Assembly (NCBI GenBank): GCA_003194525.1
Contig: NBIV01000038.1
Span: 124,001 to 188,000 of the forward strand
From: Gracilariopsis chorda
Taxonomy: Eukaryota > Rhodophyta > Florideophyceae > Gracilariales > Gracilariaceae
Reading direction: 5' to 3'
DNA length: 64,000 nt
The notes beneath the pieces were generated by a model. It was given only the letters and a program-made list of their open reading frames with translations, did not search any database and was not told the DNA's origin. Positions 10,679-22,669 of this stretch are shown piece by piece. Positions within the stretch are counted from its first letter, which is position 1. The number at the start of each line of letters is the position of its first letter. Made by a program: the position numbers and the translations under genes.

Positions 10679-11815
10679 TTACAATGATTCTGGAATGGAT
10701 CCCACCGCCATCGATTGGTTCAAGTACCCGAAAGCATTAGGGTTGATCTTCGTCAATGCGACATCTAGGTTCAAAGGTTTCGGAATCCATATCAACTCGT
10801 TGATCTCGTTTGATTCAAAGGGATCACGTTTTTGAGCGACCGTGGGTGTCAATCTAAAGTCTTTTTGGTCTTGGAGACTCAAAATGGAGGTGCAGAGACC
10901 ATTTGAGTCGACTAAAAGTTGGATATGAGGGCGTGGTTGATCTCCATTCGTTGAAGTGATGTAGGCAAGTGTTTCTGACATCTGGATTACCCGTTCAGCT
11001 GTGTGCGCAGCAGCCGGAATATCTGCGCCAGTCGATGAGAATAAAGCACGGTTTTGATTTGAGCCGTGGCGATTGATATGGTGGTAAACGATGCCATTCT
11101 TCCATTCGAATGTTACACCACTGAACGAACCAGTTTGTCCATACGAAGACATTCCAGAGGAATCTGAGTACTTGGAATAGCTCAGGTTAGTTTGGAAGTG
11201 GTTGTTGCGGAGACTTGAAGTGGAGGTGAGGTTTTAGGGAACGAATGTGATTCAGAGCAGCGTTCAGTTGGCGAATGTTTGATAATTTGAGTTTTGAGAC
11301 AGACTGCTGCATATTTCTATCAACAAGAGAAGCTTGCAGAAGTATGCCATGTCCCAGGAAATCCAGTTCGCCAGTATGCCTCTGATATTACCTACTTTCT
11401 GTGGCGTGAAAAATTCGTTGTTTTGCTTCTTGAGCGAACGGGTGAAATCAATACGGGTAACTAAGCTCAGGAATTCGTTTATGTTAATGGAGACGGAGAA
11501 TTCTGGTTGTTAGCGAATAAAAAGACCAGTGAACACGATGTTTGACTCAGAGCTGAGTCTTGCAACATCACACTTTGCAGATATGGACTTCTGGAATTGT
11601 TTGAGAGCTTCAGGATGTCCAGTGAAGATCATGTCAATGTCGTCGACAACTTTAGCAAGGAGAAGCGTAAGTTTACTTCCCCTACACAGAAAAAAGAACT
11701 GAGAAAATTCAGGAATATCAACGAATCCTTCCTCAAAGAGCCAGTTTTCGATACAGAGTTGCTGTAGTGCAACACTTTCGCGCACAATTTGTCGTTATAA
11801 CGGATCATATACTGG
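10679..11815 (-). pseudogene. Copia relic B: second half of RT and RNase H
   Basis: The RT palm end is seen as LLLAKVVDDIDMIFTGH, the copia counterpart of the YVDD block, preceded by EEGFVDIPEF. Then, down to 10679, comes RNase H with SSTGADIPAAAHTAE, LVDSNGLCTSI and a final block ending LDVALTKINPNAFG, the usual copia ADxLTK ending. It was separated from the first half of RT by the LTR at 11816-12581. Fossil, with several breaks. Confidence 0.75.
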
Positions 11816-12581
11816 TGTTACCCTCCAGGAGGTGGTGGCTCACTCTATAAATGCAGAGGACATTTTCGACCCATTTACTGGTGTACTGTATTGTGGACTA
11901 CTTAGGTATGAAGTGCATAGCATTGCTAACTGGCTGCACAAGTGGATGGTTGTTGCACCCAATGTTGGGTTAATTCTAATGTTTAACAAATATTTTAGAT
12001 CGTATTAATATAATACACTGCACAGTGGCTGACCCCCACTACTTGAGCGTTATGGCTCGGCCTAACCTTGGGGGAAGTAAACGAACCACCCGAATGTTCT
12101 GCTTTAACTACGAACCCGTGTTGAGTGATATCCTCCTCGCGGAGAGTCACTGCCTTGGGAAGATTTAGTTATCCGCCTCACGGCATTTACAGCACTACAT
12201 CAGTCTGCGTGTTATTCCTGGTATTTTCCCCTTTTCTTTGGACTACTGTTCTACAAGTATTACCACCCGGTATAATGGTGTCAGCACAGCCTGTGGTCTA
12301 CTACCTCCGTGGCTTGTGTGCGCCCCCGTGGCTTTCGCCACTCTCGTGTGCTTACCTACCGGCGTGGCGATGTCCTATACTCACCGTGTCGTGTTCTCTA
12401 CCACCTCGCGAAACTTCTGTTACATAGCCCTCTCTACACCCGTTGTGGCGGTGATCCCCGGATTTACGCCCGGCTCGTGCAATCAACCTGAGAGGGACTC
12501 TACCATCTGTGCTACCCCACTAGGGAGAGAGGCGCCGAAAACCTCTGTGTGTTCTCGCCTGTTCTAGGGGGTTGCATGACA
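11816..12581 (+). repeat. Solo LTR of a G1-related gypsy element inside copia RT
   Basis: It begins TGTTACCC and ends TTGCATGACA. It aligns along its whole length with the G1 LTR at 2783-2091 (shared blocks such as AGTAAACG, the TCTCTACACC part and the GCCCGGCTC part). No internal sequence is attached: copia RT coding sequence lies directly on both sides (GRLW up to 12582 on one side, the LFEEGF region on the other). A solo LTR normally forms by recombination between the two LTRs of one element. No clear 5-bp target duplication is left. Confidence 0.7.
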
Positions 12582-12940
12582 GTCGCCAAAGCCTGCCTGA
12601 CGCTACGAGGCCGTAGGCTGATGGCTAGGAGTTTTCATACCTCATCGACAAACGTCGTCCATCCTCTTGGAGGTTTCATGTAAATGTCTCTATCCAGTTT
12701 TCCAGCTTGAAAAAATGTGTATTTTACATCAAGGGCAGAGATGGTGTAGTGAAACAGAGTCGCAAGAGATAGAAGCAATCTAAGTGCAGGGCACTGTGCT
12801 GTTGAAGAATCAGAGCGCAAATTGCTTCTGCTTGTCTTTGTTACCATGGGGAACAAGACAGCTCTTGATTTTCGACTAGTAGCTTTCCCCATCATGCTTG
12901 ATTACAAAGAAGTGGTTTGACGAAACAAAGTTGGCATTAC
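12582..12940 (-). pseudogene. Copia relic B: first half of RT
   Basis: The minus-strand translation shows the copia RT fingers and palm: ISALDVKYTFFQAGKLDRD, then IYMKPPRGW, then AYGLVASGRLW near 12582-12615. It lies between the solo LTR and the 5' LTR of the large gypsy element and continues, on the far side of that gypsy, at 25464. Fossil. Confidence 0.8.
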
Positions 12941-13804
12941 TGTGGAGCAACGCCCTTTCGGAGACTTAGCGAAGAATGCTTGTCATATGTTACTGATACC
13001 CCTCAGGGTGGCGCAACTCATTATATGAGTCCCCTTAGGAAGGGGTGAATTGGCATGGCACCTGCACAGGGTGAAGTGCACGATGGGTTGGTGATGCAAT
13101 CCCCTGTACGGGTGTGACGGGTGGTACGCGTGGGCAATTTTGGCTCCGATTTCGGAATTTTAGTACATAATTAATATGCACTTTGGCCCTGACACTAGGA
13201 TATCCACTGGTATGGCCCTCGTAAGGTTTGCATTAATTTATTTAACTAGTTTAGACTATAGTACTGCACCCTACTAAAGGGGGGAGTGACCTTGCGGTCG
13301 CGACGCCAAATCAAAGGCAACCAAGTGTGGCTCTGATTATAATTGCCCTGTTCGGGTTACGACTCCTCGCGGAGAGTATCCACGAGTGTATTCCATTAAA
13401 TAATCCGCTTAGGAGTGCTCAGGCTATCTGTATACACAGCCCGTGGGGCTTCTCACTGTATTGTGTTTGTCTATTGTGTTTCCTTTCGAGGACAGGTTTC
13501 CGACCCTTTATAAGGATATTATTTCTGTCATGATTTCTTCGGGTCTTTGGCCTGCGTGTGCACAACGTACCCTTCTTTTTGCTGGTTGCGTTCCCCGCTT
13601 TTGGGTGCTGACATGGAGTACACCAAAAGGGGTATCCAATCTCTCCCGAGACCATCCCCTCTGTAGGTTGTTCCTGAATCCCCCTGGTAGTTACGCCCCA
13701 ACTTTGGGTGGAACAGAGAGCTCTGCTTGACTGTTTGCCTCTTCCGAGGGCAAGGCATCGACCACCTTGAGAAGCACTCCCCAACACCGGGTTTTTGCTC
13801 TACA
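12941..13804 (+). repeat. 5' LTR of the large G1 element
   Basis: It runs from TGTGGAGCAACGCC to GCTCTACA, 864 bp. The ends are fixed by alignment to the 3' copy (24593-25463), which starts TGTGAAGCAACGCC. Confidence 0.88.
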
Positions 13805-13806
13805 GG

Positions 13807-13824
13807 TGGTCTCCTGACCTAGAA
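13807..13824 (+). other. Primer-binding-like segment of G1 element
   Basis: TGGTCTCCTGACCTAGAA lies two bases inside the LTR. The same segment with one change lies at the same place in the left G1 element (2087 down to 2070). It starts TGG, as expected for pairing with a tRNA 3' CCA end. The tRNA was not identified. Confidence 0.6.
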
Positions 13825-15365
13825 CGCCGGTCTCGGGATTTGCTACTCAATTCCGCTCTCGGATTCTCTTGTAATTTTACCCAGATTTGCGTAAGTACTC
13901 GAGGAGTTGAAGTTCACGAGATTCAGTACCGTGATTTGGTTTGGTAGTATCTGTGTTCAGGATTCTGGAAGCTTTTGTTTTCTGTACCCGTTTTCCGGGA
14001 TTCTTTTTGGTCGACTTAGTCGTTTTCCCTGACAGCCGGTTGTCTACTGCAGCATGACGCCGCCTGCTCCCCACTCCAGGAATGGATCCAACCGCCCTAG
14101 TGGGCGGGCTCCACCAGCCAGGCCGAGGTCGAGGATTTCAGTACCCGGAGATCGGGAAGAAAACGATATCGATCCGGACATTCGGACAGCGTCCTCAGTT
14201 GCATCTGCACCTCAAGAGGTTGTTATTGTCAATCAACCACTTGTGGTGAAAACTACTTCGACGGTTAAACGTCCTCGGTTTGACGGAACTGAAATCCATC
14301 GTTTGGAATCCCGCGTAGATATCGCGAATGACGCCCATATGGAGCTCTTAAAGGATGTAACCGAACTTCGGCGTAAAGTAGACGACGCCCAAGTAAGGGA
14401 TATTTCAGGTGAAGTTTATACCATGAGACAGGATGTGAACTCAATTATGGAAAGTCTTGGTACCCCTGGTGTGTTTATTCAGGAGTATCGAACCTTTATG
14501 GAAGAATTCCGCGCCAGAGCGGACCGCCTTCAGGCGCGTTTGGACACCTTAGAGGGAATAATCCTTATGGATGAAGGGATTGACTCCAAGAAGGAAGGTT
14601 CCAACGTTTCGGAAGAATCGATGCATCGCTCCGTCAAACAGAATCACCGGAAGCCTAGAAGGGAGGTTCACCTCCAAGAGGATTCATCGGACTCTGAGTC
14701 TAATCACTCATCTTCGAGTTTTTCTTCCGGCTCCTTGGATTTGGAGGGTGAACATCGAAAGTCCCATGCTACATGGTCTAAGGCTACTTACACCTCTCAA
14801 GGGGACATAAGTTCCTGCGAGAAGGATAGGAAACACCTCTGATTGAGGGAATTGAAGCCGACGAATCCGCTATATCGGAAGCTACGTTCGTACTGGTATT
14901 ATCAGTTGGATAACTCCTCGGGAGGTCGTTCGTCCCGTGGAACGGGTAATGTCAAGGACTAAATCTGGAGGAAGGGCATTAATCTTCAGAAGACAGAATT
15001 TTCAGGAGAGGACCCAGTTCTGGTGCTTGATTTCCTTGCCCGGTTCGTCCAGGAGGCCGACATCTTCGGTATGAGTGAAGTGCAGGCATATCTTGCCTTA
15101 CCTTACTTTCTAAAGGGAATGGCAGAGGATCAATTTAGCTCCGTTTGTGGGTCGTCCCGAGCATCGGAAGGAGGAGTTACGTGTTGGCCCGAAGCGGTGC
15201 AGTACCTCTTAAGGTCATACGCAACTAACAATGCAATCCAGGACACTGTCCTTGCCCTACATGACACCCGACAGAAGGCGAATGACACCGAAGTGGTTTA
15301 CTTAACCCGGTTGAATAAAGCGTTTCACCGTTGTGGAAACGTATACTCCTCTCAGGAGAGATGTA

Positions 15366-15390
15366 ACCCTCTTGCGGGCTCAATTTGGGA
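15366..15390 (+). repeat. Left terminal inverted repeat of pogo element
   Basis: This 25-bp sequence is identical, as reverse complement, to 17566-17590 and is preceded by TA. Confidence 0.92.
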
Positions 15391-15533
15391 AAGGGCTCAA
15401 TATGAGACGCTCCGATTTTCAGAACGTTCCACTCCCAATCTGCTCTCCCATTCCCAATCTCCTTGAATTCCACCACAAACTCTCCCAACGTCTTCCTCCC
15501 AGCAAAATACAAGTTCTAAGAAGCACAAAGGCC

Positions 15534-17429
15534 ATGCCGCTTTCGATGCGAAAACAGACCGCAGGTAGAAAGGCAGCGTACGCCAAGCGTCTGAGTGTAA
15601 AACAACAACGCCAAAATGCAGTCAAAGAGCTGAAAAAGAAAACCCCAGTCCCCATTATCATGAAGCAGACAAAAATCAGCAGAACCACACTTTATCGTCT
15701 TCGAAATGCGATGTGGAACAAAACACCTGACGTATATCGAAAACTTCTTGACCCAACTGTACATTTTGCTGGACGCAGACCGGTTTTGACCGACGAAGAA
15801 GAGAAAATGATCGTTGAGCGTACAATATTTGCCGCAGAACGCGGCTTTACTTATGGCGATTTCGAACTAAAAGCCCTAATGGCCCAAGGAGCGAACGATG
15901 GCCGCAAAGGATACGCCAAAATTATGCCATCCGATTATGCCCTCCGGTCCTTTCGTGCAAGGAACCGTACCCTGACCTGCCGTAAAACAGAAAACATCGA
16001 CACCAAGAGATTGTTAGCGCAGAACCCATACCACATCAAGACATTAGTAGAGATAATTGAAAGACTTGAGCAATCGATGCCGGATATATTCTTGGACCCC
16101 AACCGCATCTGGAATCTTGATGAAACCAGTATTTGCGCAAAGTTTGGTAGAAGATACCGAGGATACAACGCGTCCAATAGTAGACACGGAGGTTACAGAA
16201 CCAAACTCAAGGACAATGGCAAGCATCTAACCGCTGAAGTTATGATATCAGCATCTGGTCACATTGCTCCACTTTTCCTTATTGCTCAAGGAAAAAAAGT
16301 AATGGCATCTTGGACGACGCCACTTCCTCAAGACGTTGTTAAGAACCTCTCACCCGAATACCAATGGATGTCACTCAAGAACTGGCTTCCAGATGACTCA
16401 CATATATGTTGCAGGGCAAAAGGGTCCGTTACCAAAGCTCTATTACCGTCAGTTATCGAACATCTCAACAATTTCATACGCAAGTTTGTCCCAAAATCAG
16501 TGAAGGTGCTGCTGTTGTTGGATGGCCATAGCTCTCGCAAGGGTGTAGAATGGCTGAACGAAGCCGATAAATGCAACATCGAAATAATCCAGCTTCCTGC
16601 CAATACTTCACACATATTGCAGCCCTGTGATGACAGAGTCAACAAGGTTTTCTCGGAGAACGTACGAAATGTTCTAGATATATTCTTGTACTCGAATCAG
16701 TTCACCCACGCAAACATTGCTATGAAAATCAAACTCGCCGCTGCCGTGTTTCGTGCGATGAATTCCAGGCATGCCATAGAAAGTTTCGACCGCTGTGGAT
16801 TGTGGCCGTTAAATAAAGAGCGAATAATGAGCTTTGCGAAAGACAGCGTCCCCTCAAAGATTGTGAAATCGTTTCCCGAAACCCCTATTCGTGTAAGTCT
16901 TCGGGTATCTGACGGCATCATTCATAGCAGGCTAAAGAAGATGGTTAGCGAAGAACAGAATCCCACGACCTGCTTGCGACGCGTTGAGACGTTGTTGCAG
17001 CAGAATTCGTCAGCAAATTTGCTGATGTGGCGACCACAACCCGTAATACTTCCGACAAATGCTGTAAGAGCAAGAAAGGAAGGTGGTGCTCCAGCGCAGT
17101 GGTTGACAGAAAAAGAGAACAGTTTTCCTAACTCCGAGCGAAAACATAGCTGTGAAAACACAGTTCACAATAGACAAGTGCATTTCGACCAGGAAGAAAA
17201 GAGAGGGCAGATTAGTAGGTCAAAGGCAATGGGTGATCGTGGTTTGAGTCAAACGGTTGTTGTGACTGACAATGTGAATTTCATGAGGTGGAAATGCTTC
17301 GATGATGTGCCGATCAAGTGGTGGAGGTATTGGCGCGAGAAACGCAGAGCTGCTGGTGGCGAGGCGAAAGAAGTCGAACGACGCTCAGCAGCAGCGACGG
17401 GGCTGTTGCGTCTACGGCACATGCGCTAG
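15534..17429 (+). CDS. pogo-type DDE transposase, 631 aa, intact frame
   Basis: The frame extends upstream past the transposon's own left end, so the first ATG that makes sense is 15534 (a second is at 15546). The N-terminus is basic with a psq-like helix-turn-helix (MKQTKISRTTLYRL), followed by a CENP-B/Tc5-type DNA-binding domain (about residues 75-160; LTDEEEKMIVERT, GYAKIMPSDYALRSF). The DDE_1 catalytic core has IWNLDETSICAKFG, VLLLLDGHSSRKG and ILQPCDDRVNKVF, giving the Asp-Asp-Asp triad of pogo enzymes. The C-terminal tail is basic and variable. It would bind the element ends and move it by cut and paste in the nucleus. No stop or frame change was seen, so it may be recent. Gene domestication is unlikely, since the element ends are intact. 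Confidence 0.92.
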   Translation: MPLSMRKQTAGRKAAYAKRLSVKQQRQNAVKELKKKTPVPIIMKQTKISRTTLYRLRNAMWNKTPDVYRKLLDPTVHFAGRRPVLTDEEEKMIVERTIFAAERGFTYGDFELKALMAQGANDGRKGYAKIMPSDYALRSFRARNRTLTCRKTENIDTKRLLAQNPYHIKTLVEIIERLEQSMPDIFLDPNRIWNLDETSICAKFGRRYRGYNASNSRHGGYRTKLKDNGKHLTAEVMISASGHIAPLFLIAQGKKVMASWTTPLPQDVVKNLSPEYQWMSLKNWLPDDSHICCRAKGSVTKALLPSVIEHLNNFIRKFVPKSVKVLLLLDGHSSRKGVEWLNEADKCNIEIIQLPANTSHILQPCDDRVNKVFSENVRNVLDIFLYSNQFTHANIAMKIKLAAAVFRAMNSRHAIESFDRCGLWPLNKERIMSFAKDSVPSKIVKSFPETPIRVSLRVSDGIIHSRLKKMVSEEQNPTTCLRRVETLLQQNSSANLLMWRPQPVILPTNAVRARKEGGAPAQWLTEKENSFPNSERKHSCENTVHNRQVHFDQEEKRGQISRSKAMGDRGLSQTVVVTDNVNFMRWKCFDDVPIKWWRYWREKRRAAGGEAKEVERRSAAATGLLRLRHMR

Positions 17430-17565
17430 AAGCTTGCAGAGCACGATGTATGTTTGTCTCAAATTGAGCCCGTGTTGATTGACTTAGTGTGTGGCGCAGA
17501 TTGGGAGTGCCCAAAACAGGGCAAGATGAGGTTGTAAAAGGGGTTTTTGATTGAGTGAGATTCTG

Positions 17566-17590
17566 TCCCAAATTGAGCCCGCAAGAGGGT
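17566..17590 (-). repeat. Right terminal inverted repeat of pogo element
   Basis: This 25-bp sequence is the reverse complement of 15366-15390 and is followed by TA. Confidence 0.92.
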
Positions 17591-18562
17591 TACCATGTTT
17601 GTGGATGGTTTACATCCCTCCATTAGGGCATTGTTAGCCCGAAATCGGGAAGACAAGAGAAAGTTCACCTACTTGGAGTTGGTTCAATACGCCCAGACTG
17701 AGGGAGATACTTTGCGTGCTAGAAGGAACCCGAATTTTCGGTCGAAGGCACTCCTCGCTGAAGGGTCTGATTCTTCACTGTCCCTAGTGCGAGGTAATAC
17801 CACCCGCTCGTGTAATGATAACATCCACTTTCTTGGAAGTAACCCGAGTTCGGTGCTTACTTCGGATCTCCCGTCTACATCTGTCCCAACTACGGAGAAA
17901 GAACCTACTTTTCACGTTCAGGGAAGACTTGTACCGGCGGCACCGCTCGCATATGCGAACAATGCCTCCCGGTTTTCTCGCCCCGGATGGAGGGATACGA
18001 CACCACGTCGTGTGGACCATCGTCCACAAGAGGATCCAGCAGCGCAGATTTGCTTTTTATGTTACCTCTTAGGTCATAAGGCGCCAGACTGTACGTTCCC
18101 GCTACGGGAGGGTTCTCGAATCATCGCCCAGTACGAGGCTCTAACCCCGAACAAAGGGACGTGTTTCTAGCAGATCCTATGAGGAACAGAAGCTCCTTCG
18201 ATCATACCTTGGTTCGAAGGTTTAGAACCTCGCACCCGTGATTGGGAAACAACCGGTTTCCCACGAAGTGGTGGTACCACCTGCAGCGGAGCTTGCTTCG
18301 AGAAACTGGACTTGGGAGTCTTCCCTACGAGAGGGGCGTCATCTAAGCCAAGGTTGAAGAGGCCCAAGGTGTCACAGCTTCGCTCCCCAGCTGTCAAGAT
18401 CCTTTCGAAGAGAACGGCTGACACCGACGTTAGCTCGGGACACTTTGGTGTACTACTTCGCCCGTGGATACCGTCCTGTAACTTCCGTATTCCGGATCGA
18501 GTTTTGGTCATGGCCAAGCGCAACTACAAAGTTTCGCCGATCTCGGCCTGTCCAACTAGTTT

Positions 18563-21500
18563 ATGGTTCGTCAATTATCTGTCCTAGGTACAGGAGCTGC
18601 TCCTAACTTAATCCATATGGATTTGATCTCACCGACTCTTCAGGCTTTTATGCAATATGGTCCAGGCTTGGATATCGCAGATGCGAATAATAACCCGTTA
18701 CGTACGGTTGGAATGATTTCCCTCATTGTGAGGTTGGGAACCTACTTGGTACAATTTGAATTTGTGGTCTGCGAGTCTCTCGCTGCCCCAGTCATATTGG
18801 GTTGTGACTTTTGTGACCCCTTTGCGGAAGCTATCTGTCCTCGGATTCGAACAGTGGAATTTGAGGATGGGTCTACCATCCCCATCGTTCGCAAACCCGT
18901 GAAAGGTGCCATGCGGAAACGCGTTCCGTTACCCATTGCTTAGGAGATTCCAAAGAAGGAACCGTTTCTACAAAACTACGGGTGGCAAAACCAGTCACGA
19001 TTCCTCCAGAAGCCCAAGTATGTGTGACATTTAGTACCAAGCTGCACGGGGGCATGTGGTTCAACCCCTTTCGGGACTCTATGATTGACACCAACTCGCC
19101 CTAGCGAATGGGATTGTCTCCGTGGAACTGGATAAACCTTTCAAATTTAAAGTGGCCAACTTTGGCAAAACCACCCAGTGGTTATTCAAAAACCAGACTC
19201 TGTGTTTGATTCTTCCACACTCGACAGCGGTCGTGCCGACAGTGGTCTCTATTGTAGAGGTTCTCGGCGTGACAGACCCTAAGGAGGGGGCGAGCACCGC
19301 TAACACCGCAGAATATGGTGGAGCTACAACCGTGATCTCGGGTTCTGAACGCTCGGAACCTCTGAAGGTTAACAACCTGCCAGCAGGTACAGAACAGACG
19401 GATCCTGTTGAGGAATTAGAGAAGCTTGATCTTGAACATGTCCCCGAATCTCACCGGGAGAAGCTCAGAGACATGCTTCGTGAATTTACTCCTATGTGGG
19501 ATGGTTCCCTGGGAACTATAGAGGTTACTGAACATTGCACAGATCTACTACCGAATACTCGGCCTATTGCGCAACACCCTTACAGGGCTGGACCAAACGT
19601 TCGGGAAGAAGAAAAGGCCCAAGTGGAGAAGATACTCAGAGCGGGTGTCATTGAGCTTGCTCAATCGTCCTGGGCATCACCAGTGGTGTTGGTTCCGAAG
19701 CCGTATGGTTCATGGCGTTTCTGTATTGACTACAGACGCCTGTATGCTGTAACCTTCAAGGAAGTATACCCGATTCCTTGGATGGATGAATACATCGACT
19801 CCCTTGGAAGTGCAACTGTGTTCACAGCCCTCAACGCCAATTGGGGTTATTGGAAAGTCCCCATTAGGGAGAAGGACCGCGATAAGACGGCTTTGTGTGT
19901 CATCAAGGACTATTCCGATTCCGGCGTATGCCCTTTGGGTTAGCAAATGCTCCCGCAACGTTTCAACGCGCGATTGATGTTCTGTTGGCCCGCTTTAAGT
20001 GGAAAACGTGTCTTGTCTACCTCAACGATATCATCGTCTTCTCCAACAATCTGGATGACCACTTAACCCACGTGAGGGACATATGAAGATACTCCACGAC
20101 GCGTGAATCACGTTGAAACTCAAGACGTGTGAGTTCATTAGCAATTTGGTTAAGTATCTGGGTCATATCATCCGCCCCAGATAGCTCTCAGTCGATGAGA
20201 TTAGAGTGAAATCCTTGAAGGAAGCAGAACATCCGAAAAACCAAACGGAGTTGCGATCCTTTCTAGGACTGTGTACCGTGTACCGTCGCTTTGTCCTGAA
20301 CTTCTCGAAGATTGTTACTCCACTCAAAAGGCTCCTTACGAAGGGACGACCAGTTAAACTGGAACCATTTGGCAACGCATAAGCGTCTGCCTTCACGGCA
20401 ATGGTGAACGCCGTAACGTCGCCGCCAATTTTGGCTCTCCCCGATCCTGGGCTTCCCAATGAAGTGGACACTGATGTGAGTGCGAACCAGGTTGGTTGTG
20501 CTTTGTTTCAATCCTCAGGGGATTTGGAAGGGCACCCTATTGGGTATATTGGGTATTGGTCTCGTTCTCTGAAGGTTCACGAACGAAACTACTCGGTCTC
20601 CGAGAAGGAGTGTTTAGCTGTCGTATGGGCTCTCTATACATTGAGACCCTACTTAATGGGGACACACGTCAAAGTCCACACGGACCAGGCGTGCCTGCTT
20701 TGGCTCCTTCGAATCTCCGAACCATCGGGTCACTTAATGCTTTGGCGTCTCCGGCTCTTGGAATTTGAATTTGAAATACTCTATAAAAAGGGGACGCTCA
20801 ATAATCAGGCCGATGCACTATCCCATCTGGGAACCACCGCCGAAGCGAATCCTATTGAGGACGAAGATATCCCATGCTTCATGGTGAAGAAACTCGAAGG
20901 AGGAGGAGAACCCTTGACGGACGACGTGTGTGACGATATCCTCGTCACCGAACAATCGGGACCGCTCTCCGGTTTTTTTGTGCCAATTACCCCAGAGGAG
21001 ATGATACGCAAACAGCAAACAGACCCGTTCTGCACACGGGTTCGCGCCCGTCTCAACGGTGGACAACAGATACCTTTCGAGGTCAATGATCAAGGCTACC
21101 TAGTCAGGGTCATCGAATCTCGGCCACATATTGTGGTTCCTCACTCTGCAGCGGCGAGTGCTACATTTATCTCACTTTGTTAAGGTTGGAGCCCACCCAG
21201 GGGGAAGAAAACTGTACCTCACGTTGAGGAGAGACTTCTACTGTCCCGCCATGGCGTTCGACTGCTACGCAATTCGGCAATCATGTGCTGATTGAGCCAG
21301 GAACGATGTCAAACTCAGGAAGTACTCCAAGAAACTGACATTGTTCCCGGCACGGGCCCCTTAGAGTTTGTTGCTATTGATATCTTGGGTGAATTCTTGC
21401 GTACCGCCCGTGGGAACCGGTACTTATTGGTGATAACCGACAGGTTTTCGAAGTTGGTAAGAACCGTACCGCTCAAGCGGATAACCGCCAGCGCGGTAGC

Positions 21501-22257
21501 ACAGGCCTTTGTGACCCACTGGGTCTTCGTCTATGGCCTGCCGGTGCAGTTACTATCCGACAACGGATCCCATCTCGCATCAAAGTTCTTTCAGGACGTA
21601 TGCCGTATCCTTGATATCAGGAATCTGTTTGTTACAACGTATCACCCTCAGGGGAATAGCCAGGTAGAGAGGTTCAACAGAACAATGCTGAATGTATTAC
21701 GATCATATGTTGCGGATCACCCCAAGGAATGGGAACTATACACGGAAGCCATCACATATGCGTATAACACCCAGGTGCATCGGGTAACATCCTTGTCCCC
21801 ATTTGAATTGGTGCTATCAAGGATCCCGCCACCGGTTGCAATTGAAGCGCAGCCAACGCTGGATACTTACCCGTCACCGGGATTATACCGTGACTACTGG
21901 AAGGCATGGCTAACGAAAATGGTCCCAATTGCGCGTAAAGCGATGGAGAAAGCTCAACTCGCCTACAAGCGGAATTTCGACAGCAAAGTCCGTCGCCCCC
22001 TACCCCAGTTACGGGCGAACGACTTTGTCTTCCTTCGGAAGGAGTACTATAATCCTGAGAAGGAACGTCGTCATAAGCTCTCGCCAATTGCGGACGGACC
22101 CTACCGGGTGGTTTCAATATCCACAGATACAGTGGCGCTGGACATTGATAACCGCCACGAGCGGATCTCCCGCGACCGCGTTACGCGTGCACCCAACCCA
22201 AACCTGGAAGTCGTTGCTTCACGTACATTCATTCCAGCGGCGACCTACAACGGATGA
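18563..22257 (+). pseudogene. pol region of the large G1 element: protease, RT, RNase H, integrase
   Basis: Gypsy order is seen. A protease-like fold comes first (VLGTGAAPNLIH, PVILGCDFCDP at 18563-18940). RT follows (VLVPKPYGSWRFCIDYRRL, then FGLANAPATFQRAIDVL, 19450-20090), then RNase H (YIGYWSRSLKVHERNYSVSE and HTDQACLLWLL, 20400-20850). Integrase is last (ITDRFSKLVRTVPLK, LLSDNGSHLASKFF, YHPQGNSQVERFNRTM, 21290-22257), ending in an SH3-like tail with LRANDFVFLRKEYY. No chromodomain is visible. The region has several breaks and is a fossil. Integrase is its longest clean part. Confidence 0.85.
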
Positions 22258-22669
22258 ACGGCAAGGTGCGGGAAGTTTGGCATCGTGTCCAGCAATTCTT
22301 CCGCACCCAGATCGGGGATTGACAGATCTACCGGAGACCTTAGATGCTCCAACCATTGGGCCTAATCAACCAATTAGCTCGAATAGAGTTACACCCCCCT
22401 CGGAGGTCATGCAAGACCAGGCGCCTTCGCTTAAGAAGGGGGACGACGCAGGGAATTCCACTTTGGATGCTCAGGTGACGCCCGGGTCACCCACTGTTGG
22501 GAATCTTAACCACAATCGTGAGACAGATTCCGCCGAAACCCCGCAGGGGACCGGAAAGGGAACGGAAGATATAGAATGCTCAGAAGAGATGAAGTATCGC
22601 AAGTTAGATTCATTTGAGGAGGGCTAGTGAGGCTAACCCCCGAGAGTCGGGTACCGCCCGCTGTCGGCA

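Larger units (their letters stand above)
15366..17590 (+). mobile_element. pogo-type (Tc1/mariner superfamily) DNA transposon, 2225 bp, looks complete
   Basis: Terminal inverted repeats of 25 bp, perfectly matched, lie at 15366-15390 (ACCCTCTTGCGG...) and 17566-17590. TA dinucleotides flank both ends (15364-15365 and 17591-17592), as expected of this superfamily. Extra inverted copies of parts of the end lie further in: GGGCTCAATATGAGAC near 15393 against GTCTCAAATTGAGCCC at 17456, and CACTCCCAATCTGC at 15429 against its exact complement at 17498. These could be transposase-binding sites. It landed in gypsy gag, so it is younger than that element. Confidence 0.92.
14054..18170 (+). pseudogene. 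gag region of the large G1 element, interrupted by a pogo transposon
   Basis: The N-terminus from the ATG at 14054 is Ser/Pro/Arg-rich, with a coiled-coil segment and an acidic Ser-rich stretch. The capsid part (RASEGGVTCWPEAVQYLL) is nearly the same as in the left G1 element. After the transposon (15366-17590) it resumes with FVDGLHPSIRALLARNRED and ends in a zinc knuckle, CFLCYLLGHKAPDC. Apart from the transposon there are a few other breaks. The gag at 1-1810 lacks the insertion. Confidence 0.8.
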
